From: an uncultured Pseudomonadota bacterium
Lineage (GTDB): Bacteria; Myxococcota_A; UBA796; CAJQPC01
Direction: 5' to 3'
Assembly (NCBI GenBank): GCA_937915955.1
Contig: CALGIB010000126.1
Location: 1 to 5,339 of the forward strand
DNA: 5,339 bases
Both the position numbers and the translations under genes were made by a program. Under the pieces are notes generated by a model. That model worked only from the letters and a program-made list of their open reading frames with translations, searched no databases and was not told the origin of the DNA. Of the stretch, positions 1-4,495 are shown piece after piece (the stretch's first letter is position 1; each line of letters begins with the position of its first letter).

Positions 1-15
1 GCCGCCGCCGCCGCC
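1..15 (-). repeat. (GCC)5 triplet run encoding polyglycine at the window edge
   Basis: Five perfect GCC triplets on the plus strand read as five Gly codons (GGC) in the minus-strand LTD gene, directly after the residues GEDT. It is a coding linker rather than an independent element. Such a run can vary in length by slippage and can be mis-assembled. Confidence 0.7.
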
Positions 16-1689
16 GGTGTCCTCGCCCGCGGGCGCGGTGTTCGGCGCGCCGGGCGTCGGGGTCGAGTAGAGGGTCCAGTCCGCCGCGTGGTCGTCGGTG
101 TCGGCGCCGTCGGGGTAGCGACCGATGCTCTCGTCGTCGCCCTGCACCGGGGCCAGGGTGCCCGCGCTGCCGGCGTCGTCTGTGAGCTGCGCGGCGACGT
201 CGTCCGGCCCGTACAGGACCGTGTCCACGACAACGTCTTCGCAGTCGACCAGCCGCACGCCGTCGTCGCTGCTGCTGGCGTTGCCCAGGTCGAAGCCGTC
301 GACCACCACGTCCGCGCTGCCCTCGAAGCCCTGACCGGCGACCACCAGGAAGGCGCCCGGCTCCAGGGTGCTGCCCTTGGGGAAGCTCAGGCTGGGGCTC
401 CAGCTGGACTTGCCGACCTCGAGGCGCCAGGCGTCCAGGCTCACCGGCTCGGAGCTGAGGTTGACCAGCTCCACCCACTCGCGGTTGCCGTCGGTGCCGT
501 CGGGGTTGCTGACCAGCTCGTTGATGCGCACCTTGTCCGAGCCGCTGGCGTCGCAGATCGGGCAGTTGTTGGCGGCGCCGGGGGTGGGCTCGGCCGTGAC
601 GCAGAAGTCCGCGCCGGAGTCGTCGCTGTCCTGGCCGTCGGTGATGCGCGCGATGGACTCGTCGCTGCCCGGCTTGGAGGCGATCGAGGTGGCCGCCTCG
701 CCGCTGTCGTCCTTCCAGCCGTCGCTGTTGTCGTTGCCGTAGATCACGGTGTCCGCGGTCACGCCGTTGCAGTCGACGATCCGCGCGGCGTCGGCGTTGC
801 TGGCGTTGCCCAGCGCGAGGGTGGCGACCTGGTCGGCCTCGGCCACCTGCGCGTCCCCGATCACCCAGTGCGCGCCGGGGGCCAGGCTGCCCGCCTCGAT
901 CGAGACGACCTTGCTGTAGGAGCTGGTGCCGTACTGCAGCTCCCAGCCGCTGAGGTCGATCGCCGCGGCGCCGGCGTTGACGATCTCGACCCACTCGAAG
1001 CCGCTGTCTCTGCCGTCGGGGTCGGGCAGCAGCTCATTGAGCTTGATGTCCTCGTTGCCCAGGCAGGGCTCGCCGGCGTTGCTGTCGGGGGTGGAGTCGC
1101 CCGAGTCGTGCCCGCCGCCGCCGCAGTCGTCGCGGTTGGGCTCGCCGGGCGTGGGGCTGCCCTCGGAGCAGAAGTCCTCGCCCGAGGCGTTGGTGTCCAC
1201 CAGGTCGATGGCCCGGCTCAGGGACTCGTCGTCCTTGGGCTCGGGGGCGGTCGAGGTCGCCTCGACGCCGTCGTCGTCCAGCCAGCCGTCGCTGTTGTCC
1301 GGCCCGTAGATCACGGTGTCCGAGACGCTGGCGTCGCAGCGCACCAGGCGCAAGCCGTCGCCGCTGCTGCCCGCGTTGCCCATCGCGATCTTGGTCGTGT
1401 TGACGTCCGCGAAGGTCACGTTGCTGCCGCCGAAGACCAGGTAGTCCCCGTTGGCCAGCGGCGTGGTGTCCTCGAACGTGAAGGACTTGTTGAAGCTGCT
1501 CGTCCCCCACTCCAGGGACCAGCCGCAGAGATCGCTCTCCGAGGTGGCGCCCAGCTCGATCCACTCGTTGTTGTCGTCGCTACCGGCGGGGTTGGGCAGG
1601 AACTCGTTGATGACCACGGTGCCGGTGGCATCGCAGTCACAGTCCTGTGCCAGCGCTGGGCTACTGATGAGGGCCAGGATCCGGATCAA
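1..1689 (-). CDS. Secreted protein with three lamin-tail-domain (LTD) repeats, 3' end outside the window
   Basis: Reading the minus strand from 1689 gives 563 codons with no stop before the left edge, so the C-terminus is missing. The start is TTG at 1689-1687, with GGAGG eight bases upstream; there is no in-frame ATG or GTG nearby. The N-terminus (MIRILALISSPALA, then QD) looks like a short signal peptide with an ALA cleavage site, so export is inferred. Three repeats follow, at about residues 25-189, 215-378 and 387-550. Each opens with (I/L)NE(L/F)xxxP, continues with EW(V/I)E and a GW/AW element, then has GNAxSxxxxxRxV.C, DT(V/I)(I/L)YGxD, a DES(I/L) segment and an ending like PTPGxxN. 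This is the lamin-tail-domain pattern, an Ig-like beta fold common in large secreted bacterial proteins. Linkers are rich in Gly, Asp and Ser (GGGGHDSGDS around residue 190). The visible end is polyGly, which often precedes a C-terminal surface-sorting segment, but that part is not seen. Function is unknown; adhesion or envelope-surface roles are only plausible. Confidence 0.88.
   Translation of the reverse strand, partial: MIRILALISSPALAQDCDCDATGTVVINEFLPNPAGSDDNNEWIELGATSESDLCGWSLEWGTSSFNKSFTFEDTTPLANGDYLVFGGSNVTFADVNTTKIAMGNAGSSGDGLRLVRCDASVSDTVIYGPDNSDGWLDDDGVEATSTAPEPKDDESLSRAIDLVDTNASGEDFCSEGSPTPGEPNRDDCGGGGHDSGDSTPDSNAGEPCLGNEDIKLNELLPDPDGRDSGFEWVEIVNAGAAAIDLSGWELQYGTSSYSKVVSIEAGSLAPGAHWVIGDAQVAEADQVATLALGNASNADAARIVDCNGVTADTVIYGNDNSDGWKDDSGEAATSIASKPGSDESIARITDGQDSDDSGADFCVTAEPTPGAANNCPICDASGSDKVRINELVSNPDGTDGNREWVELVNLSSEPVSLDAWRLEVGKSSWSPSLSFPKGSTLEPGAFLVVAGQGFEGSADVVVDGFDLGNASSSDDGVRLVDCEDVVVDTVLYGPDDVAAQLTDDAGSAGTLAPVQGDDESIGRYPDGADTDDHAADWTLYSTPTPGAPNTAPAGEDTGGGGG
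716..755 (-). repeat. Near-identical intragenic DNA repeat, copy in LTD repeat 2
   Basis: This 40-base stretch matches 1283-1322 at 36 of 40 positions, and the four mismatches are contiguous. The offset is 567 bases, exactly 189 codons, so the copies occupy equivalent places in LTD repeats 2 and 1. Both encode DTVIYGxDNSDGW. The corresponding part of repeat 3 (DTVLYGPDD) has diverged more. Confidence 0.75.
1283..1322 (-). repeat. Near-identical intragenic DNA repeat, copy in LTD repeat 1
   Basis: This is the partner of 716-755, with 36 of 40 bases identical and in the same reading frame. Identity at the DNA level, not only the protein level, suggests recent duplication or gene conversion between LTD repeats 1 and 2. 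Confidence 0.75.
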
Positions 1690-1697
1690 GGCGCCAT

Positions 1698-1702
1698 CCT
1701 CC
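1698..1702 (-). promoter_or_regulatory. Shine-Dalgarno site that fixes the TTG start of the LTD protein
   Basis: The minus strand reads GGAGG here, eight bases before TTG at 1689-1687. This spacing, and the signal-peptide-like sequence that follows, make the TTG the best start. An ATG lies between them in another frame but meets a stop after three codons (ATG GCG CCT TGA). Confidence 0.65.
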
Positions 1703-1731
1703 GAGACGGACCAGTCTAACGCCGCCCTGCT

Positions 1732-1744
1732 ATGGGTTGCCCAT
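1732..1744. other. 13-bp interrupted palindrome over the ThiO-like gene start
   Basis: ATGGG-TTG-CCCAT is a perfect 5-bp inverted repeat with a 3-base spacer. It lies in the 53-bp divergent gap and overlaps the ATG at 1743. It could be an operator in a shared divergent promoter, or chance: arms this short are expected occasionally. No convincing -35/-10 pair was found for either divergent gene. A weak -10-like TAGACT (minus strand, about 1713-1718) and TATGGG (plus strand, 1731-1736) are the best candidates. Confidence 0.25.
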
Positions 1745-2819
1745 GCAGGCAGACATCGCGATTGTGGGTGCCGGCGTCATGGGCTGCGCCCTGGCGCTGG
1801 AGCTGGCCGAACGGGGCCGCTCGGTGGTGGTGCTCGAGCGCAGCATCCCAGGGGCCGAGGCCAGCTCGGCGGCGGGGGGAATCCTGGGTGCCCAGGCCGA
1901 ATCGCCTGGGCCTGGACCCTTCCTCGAGCTGGCGCTGGCCAGCCGGGCCCTCTGGCGGGGGCTGGCCCCCCGGCTCGGCGAGGTCGGGTACCGGGACAGC
2001 GGCCTGCTCAAGGTCGCCCTCGACGAGGCGGACCTGGTCTGGCTCGAGGGCATCGCGCGCTGGAACGAGCAGCTCGGGCTGCCCTGTCGACGGCTGGACG
2101 CGCACGAGGTGGCCTCGCTCCAGCCGGGCCTGTCCAGCCAGGTGATGGCCGGGCTCCTTTTTCCCGAGGACGGGGTCGTGGACGCCCAGCTGCTGCCCTC
2201 GGCGCTGGCGGCGCTGGCCACCTCGGCGGGAGCGCGGATCGTCAGCGGAGGCGAGGTGCGCGGCCTGGCTCGCGAGGGGCGCCGGGTGATCGGGCTCGAG
2301 ACGAGCAAGGGCGCCGTGCTGGCGGACAAGGTGGTGATCTGCGCGGGCGCGTGGACCCGAAAGGTGCTGCCGACGCTCTCGGTCGAGCCGGTGCGCGGGC
2401 AGATCCTGGTGCTGCGAGGCGAGCCCGGTCAGCTGGGGCCCGTGACCTTCAGCCGCCAGGGCTACATGGTCCCGCGGGCCGACGGCCGCGTCCTGGTCGG
2501 CTCGACGATGGAGCGGGTGGGCTTCGTCGACGAGGTCACCCTGGGCGGCCTGCACCGCGTCAGCGGCATCGCGATGGAGCTGATGCCCGGGCTCTCGGGC
2601 GCGCGGGTGGTGGACTACTGGGCGGGCCTCCGGCCCGGCACCCCCGACAACCTCCCGCTCATCGGACCCAGCGGGCGCGAGGGGGTCGAGGTGCTCAGCG
2701 GCCACTTCCGCAACGGCATCCTGCTGACCCCGATCTCGGCGCGCTTGATGGCCCAGCGCCTCTGCGGCGAGCGCACGGACCTGAGCCTGGCACCCTTCGA
2801 CCCGCGGCGCTTCCTGTGA
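1743..2819 (+). CDS. thiO: FAD-dependent oxidoreductase of the glycine oxidase ThiO (DAO) family
   Basis: This 358-residue protein is predicted to oxidise glycine or a related amine to the imine, with O2 reduced to H2O2. In ThiO this supplies the glycine imine for thiazole synthesis in aerobic thiamine biosynthesis. The N-terminus holds the Rossmann dinucleotide motif GAGVMG (9-14), with an acidic strand end (VVVLE, Glu32) for the FAD ribose, then SSAAGGIL (41-48). VRGQIL (217-222) and YMVPR (241-245) are typical of the family. The C-terminal block GLRPGTPD (295-302) and GHFRNGILL (320-328) closely matches B. subtilis glycine oxidase; Arg297 and Arg323 fall where its substrate-binding Arg302 and Arg329 lie, and Tyr241 where its Tyr246 lies. 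Length is normal. I prefer ATG 1743; TTG 1737 is in frame but adds only two residues. No clear Shine-Dalgarno precedes it. No thiS, thiG or other thiamine gene is visible nearby, so another primary amine substrate is possible. The stop overlaps the next start. Confidence 0.85.
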   Translation: MQADIAIVGAGVMGCALALELAERGRSVVVLERSIPGAEASSAAGGILGAQAESPGPGPFLELALASRALWRGLAPRLGEVGYRDSGLLKVALDEADLVWLEGIARWNEQLGLPCRRLDAHEVASLQPGLSSQVMAGLLFPEDGVVDAQLLPSALAALATSAGARIVSGGEVRGLAREGRRVIGLETSKGAVLADKVVICAGAWTRKVLPTLSVEPVRGQILVLRGEPGQLGPVTFSRQGYMVPRADGRVLVGSTMERVGFVDEVTLGGLHRVSGIAMELMPGLSGARVVDYWAGLRPGTPDNLPLIGPSGREGVEVLSGHFRNGILLTPISARLMAQRLCGERTDLSLAPFDPRRFL

Positions 2820-3664
2820 GGGTCGAGCTCCTCTTCGAGCCTCTGGTCGAGCCCATCCAGGACCTCGAGGCCTGGCGGCTGCAGCCTCGGAGCGGGGATC
2901 TGGCCGAGCAGGCTGCCCTGGGAGGGCTGCGCACCGACCGCCTGGGCTGGGCCTTCGCCAGCGGCTACGCGGCGGCCGGGCGGCGCATGTTCGGCAGCGA
3001 CGATCTCTGGGCGCTCTGCGCGACCGAGGCCGGGGGAGGCCACCCCCGGGCCATCCAGACCAGCCTGGTCGAGGGCCGGCTCCACGGCACCAAGGGCTTC
3101 GTCAGCCTGGGCCAGTGGGCGCAGCGTCTGGCGGTGGTGGCCCGGGTGGGCGAGCGGGACGGGCGCCCGGCATTGGTGGTCGCCGAGGTCGACCCGCGGG
3201 CCCCTGGGGTGACGCTGCAGCCCGGCGCCGAGCTGCCCTTCGTGCCCGAGATCCCTCACGGGGTGCTGATCCTGGAGGGGGTCGAGCCGCTGCGGGTGCT
3301 GCCGGGCGACGGCTACGGCCGCTACCTGAAGCCCTTCCGCACGGTCGAGGACGCGCACGTGATGCTGGCCGCCGGGGGCCTGATGCTGCGCTGGGCTCGG
3401 CTGGCTCGGGACGAGGCCCGGGTCTGCGCGCTCTCGGTCCACCTGGTCTCGCTGGCCGCGATCTGCGAGGCGGATCCGCGCTCCGCGACCACCCACCTGG
3501 CCCTCGCCGGTGCGCTGGCCCAGAGCCGCGAGCTCTTCGCCTCGGCGCAGCCCTCCAGCCTCGAGGAGACCTCGATGCTCGAGCGCGACCGACGCCTGCT
3601 GCGGGTGGCCGACAGGGCCCGCGAGGCGCGCCAGGCTCGGGCCTGGACGTCCTTGGGCAGCTGA
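2816..3664 (+). CDS. Short acyl-CoA dehydrogenase-fold protein, coupled to the ThiO-like gene
   Basis: The 282-residue product starts at GTG 2816 inside the upstream stop (GTGA overlap), which points to translational coupling; there is no strong ribosome site of its own. The centre matches the acyl-CoA dehydrogenase middle domain: CATEAGGGH (68-76) corresponds to the family's TEpgaGS flavin-contact motif, LHGTKGFVS (89-97) to the nGtKxfit strand, and VLILEGVEPLRVLPGDGYG (150-168) to the fddVrVPaenllG region. The C-terminal part is helical, with LERDRRLLRVADRAREARQARAW (255-277) resembling the end of divergent family members. Family members usually run to about 380 residues. Here the N-terminal helical domain is reduced to about 65 residues, and I cannot identify the catalytic glutamate. 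It may bind flavin without classical acyl-CoA oxidation, act on an unusual substrate, or be a structural partner of the ThiO-like enzyme. The fold is fairly sure; the reaction is unknown. Confidence 0.75.
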   Translation: MRVELLFEPLVEPIQDLEAWRLQPRSGDLAEQAALGGLRTDRLGWAFASGYAAAGRRMFGSDDLWALCATEAGGGHPRAIQTSLVEGRLHGTKGFVSLGQWAQRLAVVARVGERDGRPALVVAEVDPRAPGVTLQPGAELPFVPEIPHGVLILEGVEPLRVLPGDGYGRYLKPFRTVEDAHVMLAAGGLMLRWARLARDEARVCALSVHLVSLAAICEADPRSATTHLALAGALAQSRELFASAQPSSLEETSMLERDRRLLRVADRAREARQARAWTSLGS

Positions 3665-3674
3665 TGCTTCATTC

Positions 3675-3705
3675 TGTCTCACGCCTCTCGCGACACGCTG
3701 AGACA
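3675..3705. promoter_or_regulatory. Inverted repeat, candidate enhancer/operator upstream of the sigma-54 promoter
   Basis: TGTCTCA (3675-3681) and TGAGACA (3699-3705) form perfect 7-bp arms with a 17-base spacer that contains the small palindrome TCGCGA. The centre lies about 80 bases before the predicted transcription start, at the near end of the range usual for enhancer-binding-protein sites at sigma-54 promoters. It is also 11 bases after the stop of the preceding gene, so it could be a hairpin at that transcript's end, although no T-run follows. Arms of this length can occur by chance, so the role is tentative. Confidence 0.4.
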
Positions 3706-3742
3706 AGGAGCCGTCTGGCTCATGGATTTCAGGTGCTTGGGG

Positions 3743-3760
3743 CTGGCACGGGGTCTGCTC
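3743..3760 (+). promoter_or_regulatory. Putative sigma-54 (RpoN) -24/-12 promoter
   Basis: The stretch CTGGCACGGGGTCTGC has the complete -24 element (YTGGCACG), then four bases, then CTGCT against the -12 consensus TTGCW, with one mismatch. The invariant GG (3745-3746) and GC (3757-3758) are separated by exactly ten bases, as RpoN requires. Transcription would begin near 3770, giving a leader of about 17 bases that carries the AAGGAG site and then ATG 3787. Location in a true intergenic gap, orientation and spacing to the gene all fit. It would need an enhancer-binding ATPase encoded elsewhere. RpoN itself and its activator are not in the window. Confidence 0.6.
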
Positions 3761-3774
3761 TAGAGGCGGTCAAC

Positions 3775-3780
3775 AAGGAG
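3775..3780 (+). promoter_or_regulatory. Strong Shine-Dalgarno site for the 34-codon small ORF
   Basis: AAGGAG sits six bases before ATG 3787. It is the best ribosome-binding site on the plus strand of this window and supports translation of the small ORF. The rhodanese start downstream has only a weak G-rich stretch before it, so ribosomes probably reach it through this site. Confidence 0.7.
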
Positions 3781-3786
3781 AACCTC

Positions 3787-3891
3787 ATGGTCAGCTGGCT
3801 CAGTGAAGACGCCTCTACCCTCGCCAACGCGGACGTCCGCGCCCTCAAGGGCAAGGTCTGGGTCATCTGCCAGGGCTGGGCGGTCGAATGA
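3787..3891 (+). CDS. 34-residue small ORF, leader to the rhodanese gene
   Basis: The product is MVSWLSEDASTLANADVRAL followed by KGKVWVICQGWAVE. I recognise no family for the whole peptide. Translation is supported by AAGGAG six bases upstream, a putative sigma-54 promoter with its start about 17 bases upstream, and an ATGA overlap of its stop with the rhodanese ATG at 3888. The C-terminal WVICQG (25-30) resembles WVICKSG at the active-site strand of the downstream rhodanese (73-79), and the DNA agrees at 15 of 17 bases (3857-3873 against 4102-4118). It may therefore be a remnant of a partial rhodanese duplication, a coupling leader peptide, or a functional small protein. It has no signal peptide and no clear membrane segment. 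It lacks the CxxGxRS loop, so rhodanese activity is unlikely. Confidence 0.6.
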   Translation: MVSWLSEDASTLANADVRALKGKVWVICQGWAVE

Positions 3892-4457
3892 ACCGCGACC
3901 AGCGACGGGCCAAGGAGACCAGCGCGCCCAGGGTCTCGCTGCGTCGGGCGACCGTCCAGGAGCTGCAGGCCGAGCTCGCCTCGGCCCCCCAGCTGATCGA
4001 CGTGCGGACCGGGCTGGAGTTCCGGGGCGGGCGCGTGCCCGGGGCAGTCCACCAGCCGCTCGGCTCGATCGACCTCGCCTCCCTCGACAAGCGGCGCCCG
4101 CTCTGGGTGATCTGCAAGTCCGGGGCGCGCTCGGCGCGGGCCAGCCAGGAGCTGGTCAGCCAGGGCTTCCAGGTGGTCGACGTCCAGGGCGGCGTGACGG
4201 CGTGGGACTCCGCGGGCTTCCCGATGGAGGGCAAGGGCGGCCCCGGCTCTCTGCTGATGCCCGCGCTGGCGTCCCTGACGCTGGGGCTTGCGCCCTTCGT
4301 GCCCGAGCCCCACATCTGGGGCAAGCTGCGCTGGGTGCTCGGAGGCGCCGAGGGCATGGCCACGGCCGACGGGCTGGACCTGCTGATGCACGGCGCCCCC
4401 TGGCTCTGGCTGGCCTGGTCGGTGGTGAAGATGCTGCGCGCGAGGACCCCGGGCTGA
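3888..4457 (+). CDS. Single-domain rhodanese with hydrophobic C-terminal tail
   Basis: This 189-residue protein should be a sulfurtransferase that carries a persulfide on Cys76. The rhodanese domain spans about residues 15-115: IDVR (37-40), a GGRVPGAVHQP stretch (47-57) matching the family's hIpGAinip, the active-site strand and loop WVICKSGARS (73-82) with the standard CxxGxRS pattern, and VVDVQGGVTAW (96-106). After this come about 75 residues with hydrophobic stretches at about 121-137 and 164-183, which may be a membrane hairpin or an amphipathic association module; I do not recognise them as a named domain. The N-terminus is basic and without a signal peptide, so the catalytic domain is probably cytoplasmic. 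The start overlaps the small ORF stop (ATGA) and is probably coupled to it. The apparent sigma-54 promoter upstream suggests induction under a specific stress or condition. The sulfur donor and acceptor are unknown. Confidence 0.88.
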   Translation: MNRDQRRAKETSAPRVSLRRATVQELQAELASAPQLIDVRTGLEFRGGRVPGAVHQPLGSIDLASLDKRRPLWVICKSGARSARASQELVSQGFQVVDVQGGVTAWDSAGFPMEGKGGPGSLLMPALASLTLGLAPFVPEPHIWGKLRWVLGGAEGMATADGLDLLMHGAPWLWLAWSVVKMLRARTPG

Positions 4458-4477
4458 GAGGGGGCCGCCGGCCCCTC
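4458..4477 (+). terminator. GC-rich hairpin after the rhodanese stop, possible terminator
   Basis: Directly after the TGA, GAGGGG (4458-4463) pairs with CCCCTC (4472-4477), and CC with GG inside, leaving a one-base bulge and a three-base loop. No T-run follows, so it is not a classical intrinsic terminator; it may cause pausing, protect the transcript 3' end, or be chance in GC-rich DNA. Only 18 bases separate it from the next start, so read-through is possible. Confidence 0.35.
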
Positions 4478-4495
4478 GTCGGATAGGACCTCGGG

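Noticed and set aside
1..1689. Tandem repeats as a CRISPR array or mobile-element repeat
   Set aside because: The repeats are in-frame protein-domain repeats of about 170-190 codons, not short regular repeats with spacers.
88..1719. A 543-codon plus-strand open frame, rich in Ala, Val and Gly
   Set aside because: It is codon-for-codon antisense to the LTD gene. Its translation is low-complexity with no domain, whereas the minus strand shows a signal peptide and three clear LTD repeats. Long antisense frames are normal in GC-rich coding DNA.
1716..2705. A 329-codon minus-strand open frame opposite the ThiO-like gene
   Set aside because: The translation is rich in His, Gln, Arg and Pro with no motif, while the plus strand encodes an unmistakable FAD oxidoreductase.
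1451..2815. Upstream part of the frame that contains the acyl-CoA-dehydrogenase-like gene
   Set aside because: The frame happens to be open through the LTD and ThiO genes, but only the part from GTG 2816 has family similarity; the rest is a Gly/Arg/Ala-rich shadow.
2615..3706. A 363-codon minus-strand open frame opposite the acyl-CoA-dehydrogenase-like gene
   Set aside because: It is a low-complexity antisense shadow with no recognisable domain; the plus strand has the family motifs and a coupled start.
3115..3786. Upstream part of the frame that contains the small ORF
   Set aside because: It overlaps the acyl-CoA-dehydrogenase-like gene in another frame with Gly/Arg/Ala-rich translation. 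The supported start is ATG 3787 with AAGGAG.
3787..4457. Programmed frameshift fusing the small ORF to the rhodanese
   Set aside because: No slippery heptamer or downstream structure is apparent, and the ATGA overlap explains the arrangement as ordinary termination-reinitiation coupling.
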